A stretch of DNA of 13,994 bases from Geobacter sp. (GTDB lineage: Bacteria; Desulfobacterota; Desulfuromonadia; Geobacterales; Geobacteraceae): NCBI GenBank assembly GCA_003499925.1, contig DNRQ01000176.1, positions 2,643-16,636 of the forward strand. The letters run 5' to 3'. Below are positions 6,872-13,660 of the stretch, piece by piece (within the stretch, counting starts at the first letter, position 1; each line of letters begins with the position of its first letter). The position numbers and the translations under genes were made by a program. Below the pieces are notes generated by a model. It did no database searches. It was not told where the DNA came from and worked only from the letters and a program-made list of their open reading frames with translations.

Positions 6872-8401
6872 GTGCTTTATAAATCGGTAAACGAATCTTT
6901 CCACGAATTCATCATCCATAGGAGCGATCCCAAGTGCATCAGGTGCAAGGTCTGCGTCAGGCAGTGCTCCTATGACGTGCACTCCTATCTCGACGAGGAA
7001 GACGTCCTGGTAGAAGACAGCTCCTCTTGCATCGGCTGCCGGCGCTGTTCCGCGCTCTGCCCGACCGGTGCCATCAGCATCAAGGAGAACGAGGAGACCT
7101 TCAAGCGGAATGCCTCGTGGTCCAGCGCCCATATCAGGAACCTCTACGCCCAGGCCGACAGCGGCGGGATACTCCTTGCCGCCATGGGGAACCCGGCGGA
7201 CTATCCGATTTATTGGGACCACCTGCTTCTGGATGCCTCCCAGGTGACCAACCCCTCCATCGACCCGCTGCGCGAGCCGATGGAACTGCGCACCTACCTC
7301 GGCAAGAAGCCGCACAAGGTCGAGATCGTCAGGGACGAGAAGACCGGCAAGGCGTCGCTCAAGACCAAGCTCTCCCCGCAGCTCAAGCTGGAGTACCCGT
7401 TCATCTTCTCCGCCATGAGTTACGGCGCGCTGAACCTGAACGCACACCGTGCCATGGCTGCAGCGGCAGAGGAGCTCGGGACCATCTACAACACCGGCGA
7501 GGGGGGGCTGCACAAGGACCTGTACCGCTACGGCAAGAACGTGATCGTGCAGGTCGCCTCGGGGCGCTTCGGCGTGAGCGAGCAGTACCTGAACGCCGGG
7601 GTCGGTATCGAGATCAAGGTCGGACAGGGCGCAAAACCCGGCATCGGCGGGCATCTTCCCGGCGAGAAGGTTAACAGCGAGATCTCGGAAACCAGGATGA
7701 TCCCGGTCGGCTCCGACGCCATCTCTCCCGCGCCGCATCACGACATCTACTCCATCGAAGACCTGCGCCAGCTGATCTACGCGCTCAAAGAGGCGACCAA
7801 CTACGAGAAGCCGGTGTCGGTCAAGATCGCCGCGGTGCATCATATCGCCGCCATCGCCTCCGGCGTGGCCCGGGCCGGCGCCGACATCATCACCATCGAC
7901 GGTTTCCGCGGGGGTACCGGGGCAGCGCCCCAGGTGATCCGCGACAACGTCGGCATTCCGATGGAGCTGGCGCTTGCCGCAGTCGATGCGCGTCTGCGCG
8001 ACGAGGGGATCAGGAACCAGGTTTCCATCGTGGTCGGCGGCGGCGTGAGGAACTCCGGCGACGCCATCAAGGCGATCGCGCTGGGTGCCGACGCCATCAA
8101 CCTCGGCACCTCGACCCTGCTTGCCATGGGCTGCACCCTGTGCCAGCGCTGCTACACCGGCAAGTGCCCCTGGGGGATCACCACCAACAACCCGTACCTC
8201 GCCAAGCGCTTGAACCCGGAGATCGCAGCAGAGAAGCTCGTGAACCTGGTCCACGCCTGGGGGCACGAGATGAAGGAGATCCTGGGCGGCATGGGTCTGA
8301 ACGCGCTCGAGTCGCTGCGCGGCAACCGCTACAAGCTGCGCGCCGTGGGGCTCTCCGAAAAGGACATGAACCTCCTGGGCGTCATGCCTGCGGGAGAATA
8401 A
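6872..8401 (+). CDS. Glutamate synthase, FMN-binding synthase subunit with N-terminal ferredoxin domain
   Basis: This is the synthase core of a split ('archaeal-type') glutamate synthase: 2-oxoglutarate plus ammonia, channelled from glutamine, are reduced to glutamate on FMN. I start it at GTG 6872 because AGGAGG lies 8 nt upstream and the ATG at 6821 falls inside the sigma54 element; the resulting 509 residues match the family's usual length of about 510. Two 4Fe-4S motifs are at C22-C32 (CIRCKVCVRQC) and C53-C63 (CIGCRRCSALC). The TIM-barrel FMN domain runs from about 140 to 480, with GFRGGTGAAP and the phosphate-binding VVGGGVRNSGDAIKAIALG. A third cysteine cluster, C421-x2-C-x2-C427-x4-C432, replaces the C-x5-C-x4-C motif usual for the 3Fe-4S site. 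It is the first gene of the operon. Confidence 0.93.
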   Translation: MLYKSVNESFHEFIIHRSDPKCIRCKVCVRQCSYDVHSYLDEEDVLVEDSSSCIGCRRCSALCPTGAISIKENEETFKRNASWSSAHIRNLYAQADSGGILLAAMGNPADYPIYWDHLLLDASQVTNPSIDPLREPMELRTYLGKKPHKVEIVRDEKTGKASLKTKLSPQLKLEYPFIFSAMSYGALNLNAHRAMAAAAEELGTIYNTGEGGLHKDLYRYGKNVIVQVASGRFGVSEQYLNAGVGIEIKVGQGAKPGIGGHLPGEKVNSEISETRMIPVGSDAISPAPHHDIYSIEDLRQLIYALKEATNYEKPVSVKIAAVHHIAAIASGVARAGADIITIDGFRGGTGAAPQVIRDNVGIPMELALAAVDARLRDEGIRNQVSIVVGGGVRNSGDAIKAIALGADAINLGTSTLLAMGCTLCQRCYTGKCPWGITTNNPYLAKRLNPEIAAEKLVNLVHAWGHEMKEILGGMGLNALESLRGNRYKLRAVGLSEKDMNLLGVMPAGE

Positions 8402-8548
8402 AAACAGTTCAAGGTTCTGAGTTCGAAGTTCAAAGTTAGACGCCAAAACCTTGAACCTGTGAAACGGTCAACGTTCCAGGTTCAAGGTTCGAAGCTAAAC
8501 CTTGGGCCTTTAGCCTTGAACCCTGAACCTTGAACTTTGAACCTTGAA
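8402..8548. repeat. Heptanucleotide tandem-repeat block in both orientations
   Basis: The gap after the synthase subunit is built of 7-base units. Near the stop codon they read as GTTCAAG/AGTTCGA variants on the plus strand (8406-8437). At 8500-8548 there are seven consecutive units of the inverted form: CCTTGGG, CCTTTAG, CCTTGAA, CCCTGAA, CCTTGAA, CTTTGAA, CCTTGAA. The two halves are complementary and could fold into a long imperfect hairpin in the mRNA. The block ends 25 bases before the ferredoxin start. Confidence 0.85.
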
Positions 8549-8572
8549 CATCTTTATTAACGAGGATCTTGC

Positions 8573-9022
8573 ATGAAACGTATATATTCCATCGAAGATG
8601 CCTGCATCGGCTGCCACCTCTGCGAGGTCGCCTGCATCACGGAGCACTCTCGCTCGAAGGACCCGGTCAGGGCGTTCCTGCATGAGAAGGTCCGCCCCAT
8701 CTCCCGCTGCACCGTCGAGGAGTGGGAGGGGGGTGTCCTTTCGCTCTCCACCAACTGCCGCCACTGCGACGAGCCGGACTGCCTCAGGGCCTGCATCTCG
8801 GGCGCGATCCAGAAGGACGACAACGGCGTGGTGCGACTGGATGTCGAGCAGTGCATCGGCTGCTGGTCCTGCGTCATGGCCTGCCCCTACGGCGCCGTGC
8901 AGCGCAACCTGAAGGCGAAGAAGGCGAACAAGTGCGACCTCTGCCCCGACAGGGAAAACCCGGCATGCGTCGACGCCTGCCCCAACCGGGCGCTGGTGTA
9001 CAAGGAGGGGAGCCAGAAATGA
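8573..9022 (+). CDS. Ferredoxin-type protein with four [4Fe-4S] motifs (glutamate synthase operon)
   Basis: A 149-residue electron-transfer protein of the 16-cysteine HycB/DmsB-like iron-sulfur family. Four cysteine groups are visible: CIGCHLCEVAC (11-21), CRHCDEPDCLRAC, CIGCWSCVMAC and CDLCPDRENPACVDAC, each able to contribute ligands to a 4Fe-4S cluster. It has no signal peptide, so it is cytoplasmic. Given its position, it most likely carries electrons from the downstream FAD/NAD(P)H oxidoreductase to the FMN synthase subunit. A GAGGA ribosome binding site lies about 8 nt before the ATG. Its stop codon overlaps the start of the oxidoreductase gene (ATGA), so the two are translationally coupled and probably made in equal amounts. 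Confidence 0.93.
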   Translation: MKRIYSIEDACIGCHLCEVACITEHSRSKDPVRAFLHEKVRPISRCTVEEWEGGVLSLSTNCRHCDEPDCLRACISGAIQKDDNGVVRLDVEQCIGCWSCVMACPYGAVQRNLKAKKANKCDLCPDRENPACVDACPNRALVYKEGSQK

Positions 9023-10296
9023 ACTACGTCATCATCGGAAATTCGGTAGCCGCCGTCGGCGCCATCAGGGGTATCAGGAAGGTCGACGCGGAAGGAAACA
9101 TAACGGTACTCTCCAGGGAAAACCACACGGCTTACGGCCGTCCGCTGATCTCCTATCTGCTGGGCGGCACCGTGACCGAGAAAAGGATGCCCTACCTGCC
9201 GGCTGACTTCTACGAGAAGCACAAGGTGAACCTGCTTCTGGGCTCCGAGGTGGTTTCGGTCGACAGCGCCAACTCCCGCGTCGCTCTGGCCGGCGGCGAG
9301 ACCATCCCCTACGACAAGCTCCTGATCGCCACCGGGGGCGATCCCTTCGTTCCCCCCATCGAGGGGATGGCCGGCAAGGAGAAGGTCTTCACCTTCACCA
9401 CCTGGGATGACGCGGCCAAGCTGAAAGGGCTTGCCAACGACATCAACAGGGTTGTCGTGATCGGCGGCGGTCTCATCGGCCTGAAGGCTGCCGAGGGTCT
9501 GTACCAGATCGACAAGCAGGTGACCATCATCGAGCTTGCCGACCGCATCCTCTCCGCCGCATTCGACCGGACCGCCGGTCGCATCGTGGCCAAGAAGATG
9601 AAGGCGAACGGCATCGAGGTGATCACCGAGGACACCGTGGTCAGGATCGACGGCGAAGGCTCCGAGATCACCGGCGTGACCCTCAAGTCCGGCGATTTCA
9701 TCCCGTGCGACACCGTGATCGTCGCCATCGGCGTGCGTCCAGCGGCAACCTTCCTGAAGGGGAGCGGAGTCGAGGTGAACCGCGGGGTCGTGGTGAGCGA
9801 CTCCATGGAAACCTCGGTCCCCGGGATCTACTCGGCAGGCGACGTCGCCGAGGCGCGCGACTTCTTCTCCGGCAACAAGAACCCGATGCCGATCTGGCCC
9901 GACGCCTACATCCAGGGCGATGTCGCCGGGATCAGCATGGCGGGCGGTGAGAAGGGGTATCAGGGCGGTCTCGCCATGAACTCCATCGAGCTCTTCAAGG
10001 TCCCCACCATTTCCATGGGTATCACCAATCCGGAGGCGGGCGACCGCTACGAGGTGCACACCTACCAGGACCTGGAGAACTACCAGTACCGCAAGATCGT
10101 GCTGGAGAACGGCGTGCTGGTAGGCGTCGTCATGGTCAGCAACGTGGACCGGGCCGGGATCTTCGCCGGGCTGATCCGGGACAAGGTTGCCGTGGCTCCC
10201 TTCAAGGAGCACCTGCTGGCGCCGGACTTCGGCTTCGTCCATCTGACCAAGGAGATCCGCAGCTCGCTTTTCGCCCCGCAGGGGAAGGCGGCTTAG
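9019..10296 (+). CDS. FAD/NAD(P)-dependent oxidoreductase (glutamate synthase electron-input subunit)
   Basis: A 425-residue pyridine nucleotide-disulfide-type flavoprotein. The FAD-binding N-terminus is MNYVIIGNSVAAVGA, where the loop is GNSVAA rather than the classical GxGxxG, a variant common in NirB/NorW-like reductases. The NAD(P)-binding motif is VVVIGGGLIGLKAAE (about 146-160), and the second FAD motif is IYSAGDVAEA (about 269-278). It lacks the redox-active CxxxxC of true disulfide reductases. The ATG at 9019 overlaps the ferredoxin stop by 4 bases. It probably oxidises NADH or NADPH and passes electrons through the ferredoxin to the synthase, replacing the GltD beta subunit of ordinary bacterial NADPH-GOGAT. 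Which nucleotide is used cannot be told from the sequence. Confidence 0.92.
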   Translation: MNYVIIGNSVAAVGAIRGIRKVDAEGNITVLSRENHTAYGRPLISYLLGGTVTEKRMPYLPADFYEKHKVNLLLGSEVVSVDSANSRVALAGGETIPYDKLLIATGGDPFVPPIEGMAGKEKVFTFTTWDDAAKLKGLANDINRVVVIGGGLIGLKAAEGLYQIDKQVTIIELADRILSAAFDRTAGRIVAKKMKANGIEVITEDTVVRIDGEGSEITGVTLKSGDFIPCDTVIVAIGVRPAATFLKGSGVEVNRGVVVSDSMETSVPGIYSAGDVAEARDFFSGNKNPMPIWPDAYIQGDVAGISMAGGEKGYQGGLAMNSIELFKVPTISMGITNPEAGDRYEVHTYQDLENYQYRKIVLENGVLVGVVMVSNVDRAGIFAGLIRDKVAVAPFKEHLLAPDFGFVHLTKEIRSSLFAPQGKAA

Positions 10297-10438
10297 AAAC
10301 AGATAAAGGTTAAGATTAAGATTAAGATTAAGACAAGATAAAGATAAGCTGACTTACTATAGATAAAGGTGGATGAAGGATTTTTGAAGGTTTGGGGGGA
10401 TGGATTCCCACTTGATCTTAATCTCAATCTTAATCTGC
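10297..10438. repeat. Hexanucleotide (ATTAAG) repeats as an inverted pair
   Basis: Directly after the oxidoreductase stop, AAACAG is followed by about four units of ATTAAG on the plus strand (10309-10333). The inverted form (CTTGATCTTAATCTC, then AATCTTAATCTG) lies at 10411-10436. The outer segments 10300-10326 and 10411-10437 are near-perfect complements and could form a long A/U-rich hairpin. The block ends a few bases before the GGAGG ribosome binding site (10443-10447) of the next gene. Confidence 0.85.
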
Positions 10439-10458
10439 TTCCCGGAGGTTTGTAATAA

Positions 10459-11574
10459 ATGAAAAGAAAACCTACCCACAGCTTCGAGAAGGATATATCC
10501 AACTGCGGCCTGACCGGTTTCATCGCCAAGAACGGCGAGCTGGTCGGCGGTGAAGTCATCATGCGCTCCATCGCGCTGATGCATGACCGCGGCAACGGTC
10601 TGGGCGGCGGCTTCGCTGCCTACGGCATCTATCCGGATTTCAAGGAGTTCTTCGCCTTTCACCTGATGTACGAAAGCTCCATGGCGCAGCAGTTGACCGA
10701 GGAGTACCTGGACCTCAACTTCTTCGTCGAGCAGCAGGAAGAGATCCCGACCCGCCGGGTCTCCGCCATCGTCAATCCGCCGGTATTCAAGCGCTACTTC
10801 GTCAAGCCGCTCGAGACCGACGACTATAAGGAAGCGATCGAGTTCCAGAACATGACGGTTGAGGACCTGATCGTAAGCCATGTGATGCGGATCAACAACG
10901 AGATCGAAGGCGCCTTCGTGGTCTCCTCCGGCAAGAACATGGGGGCCTTCAAAGGGGTAGGGTATCCCGAAGAGATCGCCGACTTCTTCCGCCTCGAGGA
11001 GTACAGCGGCTACACCTGGACCGCACACAACCGTTTCCCGACCAACACGCCGGGATGGTGGGGCGGGGCGCACCCGTTCACCCTGCTGGACTGGTCCATC
11101 GTGCACAACGGTGAGATCTCCTCCTACGGCATCAACAAGCGCTACCTGGAGATGTACGGCTACCTCTGCACCATGCTTACCGATACCGAGGTCGTCGCTT
11201 ACATGCTCGACCTCCTGATCAGAAAGCACGGCCTCACCGCCGAACTCGCCTCGCTGGCGCTTGCTTCCCCTTTCTGGGAGAGCATCGACCAGATGGACAA
11301 GGACGACAGGGAGCTCCTGACCGCCATACGGCAGGTCTACGGCAGCGCCCTGCTGAACGGGCCGTTCGCCATCCTGTTCGCCAGCAACGAGGGGCTCATC
11401 GGCCTGAACGACCGGGTGAAGCTGCGCCCGCTGGTCTGCGCCACCAAGGGGGAGTTCGTCTATATGGCCTCCGAGGAGGCCGCCATCAGGGAGATCTGCC
11501 CGGCGCCCGAGAAGATCTGGTCCCCGCGCGGCGGCCAGCCGGTAGTCGTCAAGATGAACCCCGGAGTCATTTAG
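10459..11574 (+). CDS. Glutamate synthase, class-II glutamine amidotransferase subunit
   Basis: A 371-residue stand-alone glutaminase domain that releases ammonia from glutamine for the synthase subunit. The nucleophile is C16 in NCGLTGF; Ntn-type amidotransferases need it at the N-terminus, so the 15-residue leader MKRKPTHSFEKDISN should be removed autocatalytically, as in GltB of ordinary GOGAT. Conserved glutamine-site motifs are AHNRFPTNTPG (R192), HNGEI (216-220) and TDTE (241-244), so the site looks intact. GGAGG lies about 11 nt before the ATG. It corresponds to the N-terminal domain of the 1,500-residue bacterial GltB (gltB1 in archaeal naming). It is flanked on both sides by ATTAAG-type repeat blocks. 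Confidence 0.93.
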   Translation: MKRKPTHSFEKDISNCGLTGFIAKNGELVGGEVIMRSIALMHDRGNGLGGGFAAYGIYPDFKEFFAFHLMYESSMAQQLTEEYLDLNFFVEQQEEIPTRRVSAIVNPPVFKRYFVKPLETDDYKEAIEFQNMTVEDLIVSHVMRINNEIEGAFVVSSGKNMGAFKGVGYPEEIADFFRLEEYSGYTWTAHNRFPTNTPGWWGGAHPFTLLDWSIVHNGEISSYGINKRYLEMYGYLCTMLTDTEVVAYMLDLLIRKHGLTAELASLALASPFWESIDQMDKDDRELLTAIRQVYGSALLNGPFAILFASNEGLIGLNDRVKLRPLVCATKGEFVYMASEEAAIREICPAPEKIWSPRGGQPVVVKMNPGVI

Positions 11575-11658
11575 GAACAGGTTAAGATTAAGATTAAGAT
11601 TAAGATAGGATCTAAAATCAGGTGTGGTCGGCGGTTTGGGTTGACCTTGATCTGGTTC
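11575..11658. repeat. Hexanucleotide (ATTAAG) repeat block
   Basis: GAACAG follows the stop codon directly, then GTTAAG and three exact ATTAAG units (11581-11604). The right side, CCTTGATCTGGTTC (11645-11658), is roughly the inverse of the left end (GAACAG..TTAAG). The ribosome binding site of the next gene (GAGGAG) comes just after. This is the same arrangement as in the two preceding junctions. Confidence 0.8.
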
Positions 11659-11676
11659 ACAGAGAGGAGCAGATAA

Positions 11677-12423
11677 ATGCAGATAGATGCCAAGGGCGTG
11701 TACTATAAAGACCTGAACGCTCAGATCCGTGCGGCGGTTGCCGGCGGGGCGGAAGCCATAGAGCTCAATAACGTGAACGGCCAGTATTTCATCGGCGACG
11801 GCATCAACCGCCCGGTCACCATCACGATCAACGGCGTGCCGGGAAACGACCTCGGGGCCTTCATGAACGGCGCCACCATCATCGTGCGCGACAACGGCCA
11901 GGACAACATCGGCAACACCATGAACGCGGGCAAGGTCGTGGTCCACGGACACGCCGGTGATGTGCTGGGCTACGGCATGCGCGGCGGCAAGATGCATATC
12001 CTGAAGGATGTCGGCTACCGGGTCGGCATTCACATGAAGTCCTACCAGGACAACATGCCGGTGCTGGTCGTGGGCGGAAACGCCGGTGACTTCTTTGGCG
12101 AGTACATGGCGGGGGGCGTACTGGTGCTGCTCGGCATGTACTCCGATGCCGAAGGGAACGCCAAGCACGGCTTCAGTTTCGGAACAGGCATGCACGGCGG
12201 CACCATCTACGTGCGCGGCGGTGTGGACGAGTCCAGGCTCTCCCAGGAGGTAGGCGTTTTCGAGCTTACCGTCGCCGACGAGCTGGCGCTGCGCACGCAC
12301 CTGCAGAACTACTGTGCCGACTTCGGCCTGGACGTCGAGGAAGTGCTCAAGGAGAAGTTCGTCAAGGTCCTTCCCAAGAGCAAGCGCCCCTACAGCAACA
12401 TGTACTGCCAGATGCCTAGGTAA
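11677..12423 (+). CDS. Glutamate synthase, GXGXG-domain subunit
   Basis: A 248-residue protein equal to the C-terminal GXGXG domain of bacterial GltB (gltB3 in archaeal naming). It forms a right-handed beta-helix, with repeating glycine-rich turns such as GNDLGAFMNGATIIVRDN, GDVLGYGMRGGKMHI and GDFFGEYMAGGVLVLLG. In intact GltB this domain is structural, holding the glutaminase and synthase parts in position. A GAGGAG ribosome binding site lies about 8 nt before the ATG. The C-terminus ends in a basic segment with a YCQMPR tail. It is the last gene of the operon: beyond it lie 678 bases of non-coding DNA and no clear intrinsic terminator immediately downstream, although REP-like hairpins follow within 50 bases. 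Confidence 0.93.
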   Translation: MQIDAKGVYYKDLNAQIRAAVAGGAEAIELNNVNGQYFIGDGINRPVTITINGVPGNDLGAFMNGATIIVRDNGQDNIGNTMNAGKVVVHGHAGDVLGYGMRGGKMHILKDVGYRVGIHMKSYQDNMPVLVVGGNAGDFFGEYMAGGVLVLLGMYSDAEGNAKHGFSFGTGMHGGTIYVRGGVDESRLSQEVGVFELTVADELALRTHLQNYCADFGLDVEEVLKEKFVKVLPKSKRPYSNMYCQMPR

Positions 12424-12437
12424 CAGATTAAGGTTAA

Positions 12438-12576
12438 GGTCAAGATTAAGATTAAGAACAACAGTAGGTCGGGTTAGCCCGTAGGGCGTAACCCGACTTG
12501 CATTTGAGGGTCAAGATTAAGATTAAGAACAACAGTAGGTCGGGTTAGCCCGTAGGGCGTAACCCGACTTGCATTT
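12438..12576. repeat. 71-bp tandem duplication with REP-like palindromes
   Basis: Positions 12438-12505 and 12509-12576 are identical over 68 bases at a 71-base period. Each copy joins a piece of the operon's hexamer repeat (AAGATTAAGATTAAG) to a palindrome, GTCGGGTTA..TAACCCGAC with an inner GCCC/GGGC stem (12468-12497 and 12539-12568). The perfect identity suggests a recent duplication. Hexamer-like sequence also fills 12424-12437 right after the stop codon. The hairpins could act as the 3' end or terminator region of the glutamate synthase mRNA. Confidence 0.9.
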
Positions 12577-12619
12577 TAGCTGGTATCGAATGGTGCCATG
12601 AAATTGGATCGGGTGGGGT

Positions 12620-12649
12620 GTCGGGTTACGCTGCGCTAACCCGACCTAC
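12620..12649. repeat. Third REP-like palindrome, inverted
   Basis: GTCGGGTTACGCTGCGCTAA followed by CCCGACCTAC is the same palindrome family as the two copies upstream, but it carries the flanking CTAC on the other side and so is inverted. Its loop is shorter (CGCTGCGC). Together the three form a small cluster of the BIME type. Confidence 0.75.
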
Positions 12650-12670
12650 CCTTCGCACTCCGCTCCTACT

Positions 12671-12775
12671 CCTCCCCCCGGAGGGGGGAGGTCGGGAGGG
12701 GGGAAGACTGCAGCTTCCTTCGCGAAATACTCTCCGGTTTCCCCCCTCCCTAACCCTCCCCCTCCGGGGGCGGGG
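12671..12775. repeat. C/G-rich inverted-repeat element
   Basis: The arm 12671-12705 (CCTCCCCCCGGAGGGGGGAG then GTCGGGAGGGGGGAA) is imperfectly inverted at 12738-12775 (TTTCCCCCCTCCCTAACCCT onward). The spacer is about 32 bases with no gene. It is related to the C-rich motif at 57-93. Confidence 0.6.
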
Positions 12776-12858
12776 ACCGTTTTCGTGTCGCTGAATACTC
12801 GTCTGATTTGGCTAAATAAATCTTAACGTTAGCCTGCGCTATAAGCGGCAGTTTGGTC

Positions 12859-12887
12859 TTGACTCTGGCCTGTCCCGGTGCTAATTT
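12859..12887 (+). promoter_or_regulatory. Candidate promoter of pyrR
   Basis: TTGACT (12859-12864, 5 of 6 to the -35 consensus) is 17 bases from TAATTT (12882-12887), a weak -10 that keeps the important first, second and last positions. It would start transcription near 12894, just before the PyrR-type binding loop. TATAAG at 12840-12845 is another possible -10 but has no good -35. Confidence 0.4.
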
Positions 12888-12904
12888 AACTGAAATTTGT
12901 CGGT

Positions 12905-12941
12905 TGCCTTTTAAATTAGCCCCGTGAGGTTAGCAAAGGTG
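12905..12941 (+). promoter_or_regulatory. PyrR-binding RNA loop (anti-antiterminator) in the pyrR leader
   Basis: The core AGCCCCGTGAGGTT (12918-12931) matches the PyrR-site consensus ARUCCNGNGAGGYU at all but one position. The surroundings also fit: a lower stem CCTTT (12907-12911) with AAAGG (12935-12939), purine-rich internal bulges, an upper stem AGCC (12918-12921) with GGTT (12928-12931), and loop CCGTGA. In Bacillus, UMP-bound PyrR stabilises this hairpin and so favours the downstream terminator. Here the AAAGG arm can instead pair with CCTTT (12977-12981) inside the terminator, giving an antiterminator. Confidence 0.75.
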
Positions 12942-12971
12942 AAGCATAAAGTACTCTTTATCGTTATTTAG

Positions 12972-13009
12972 AAGAGCCTTTTCGCCTTTTGTGCGGGAAG
13001 GCTCTTTTT
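12972..13009 (+). terminator. Intrinsic terminator (attenuator) in the pyrR leader
   Basis: AAGAGCCTT (12972-12980) and AAGGCTCTT (12998-13006) form a perfect 9-bp stem with a 17-base loop, followed by more T (13005-13009 form a run of five). It lies about 92 bases before the pyrR start and 30 bases after the PyrR-type loop, the order expected for transcription attenuation. A perfect 14-base palindrome, GGGATCCGGATCCC (13016-13029), follows; its role is unknown. Confidence 0.8.
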
Positions 13010-13101
13010 ATTGCGGGGATCCGGATCCCTGTTGCCGGGTAACGCGGAAGCGTAACGTAACAAAAAAAACAAGAACTTTTGCCTGATTATAGGGGGTTGC
13101 T

Positions 13102-13635
13102 ATGGCTGAAAATACGGTAATTTTGGACGGCACCGGGGTGAAAAGGGCGCTTACAAGGATAGCCCACGAGGTGCTCGAGAAGAACAAGGGGGTCGAGGGT
13201 CTGGTACTGGTAGGTATCCGGACCGGCGGCGTGTATCTGGCCCACGAACTCGCGGCTCGTCTCCTGGAGATCGAGGGTGTCGAGGTGCCGGTGGGTGCTG
13301 TCGACATCACCATGTACCGCGACGACTTCAAGGGCCATTCCGAGCACCTCCCGGTCGGCAAGACCGAACTCCCCTTCTCGGTCGAGGGGAAGAGGGTGGT
13401 ACTTGTGGACGACGTGCTCTTCACCGGGCGGACCATCCGCGCCGCCATGGACGCCCTCATCGATCAGGGGCGCCCCTCCTGCATACAGCTTGCCGTCCTC
13501 GTCGACCGTGGCCACCGGGACCTGCCGATCCGCGCCGACTTCGTGGGGCGCAACGTGCCTACCAGCAGGAGCGAGAACATCATGGTCGCCTTCGACGCCG
13601 AAGAGCATCCGACCGAGGTGATCCTGCAGAAATAG
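13102..13635 (+). CDS. pyrR: PyrR, pyrimidine operon attenuator / uracil phosphoribosyltransferase-like regulator
   Basis: PyrR binds UMP/UTP and pyr-leader RNA to cause transcription attenuation; most members also have uracil phosphoribosyltransferase activity. The 177-residue length is typical. The PRPP-binding signature is VVLVDDVLFTGRT (99-111). GIRTGG (38-43) and VDRGHRDLPIRADFVGRNVPTS (about 134-155) are strongly conserved PyrR segments; the basic residues there belong to the RNA-binding face. The ATG at 13102 has a weak G-rich ribosome binding site (AGGGGG, about 6 nt spacing). Upstream is the RNA leader it should act on; downstream, 183 bases away, is pyrB, so it is expected to autoregulate the whole operon. 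A 7-bp hairpin (GGCTTTT/AAAAGCC, 13637-13653) directly follows its stop codon but has no T run. Confidence 0.96.
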   Translation: MAENTVILDGTGVKRALTRIAHEVLEKNKGVEGLVLVGIRTGGVYLAHELAARLLEIEGVEVPVGAVDITMYRDDFKGHSEHLPVGKTELPFSVEGKRVVLVDDVLFTGRTIRAAMDALIDQGRPSCIQLAVLVDRGHRDLPIRADFVGRNVPTSRSENIMVAFDAEEHPTEVILQK

Positions 13636-13660
13636 TGGCTTTTTCGAAAAGCCGGTAAAA

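Noticed and set aside
6770..8446. Long open frames antisense to the synthase and other glutamate synthase operon genes (for example 8887-10242 and 10357-12300, minus strand).
   Set aside because: They are shadows of GC-rich coding DNA; their residue composition (rich in D, G, H, V) and lack of motifs are typical, while the plus-strand genes have clear conserved motifs.
3301..12649. CRISPR array suspicion for the regularly repeated palindromes and tandem repeats.
   Set aside because: Repeats are too few, spacers are repetitive or absent rather than unique, periods are 6, 7, 27 or 71 bases, and no cas genes are present.
12880..12920. Perfect 10-bp inverted repeat GCTAATTTAA/TTAAATTAGC upstream of pyrR as an antiterminator.
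   Set aside because: Its left arm overlaps the likely -10 box and is probably not transcribed; the pairing of 12935-12939 with 12977-12981 is a better antiterminator candidate. It remains possible if transcription starts earlier, near 12850.
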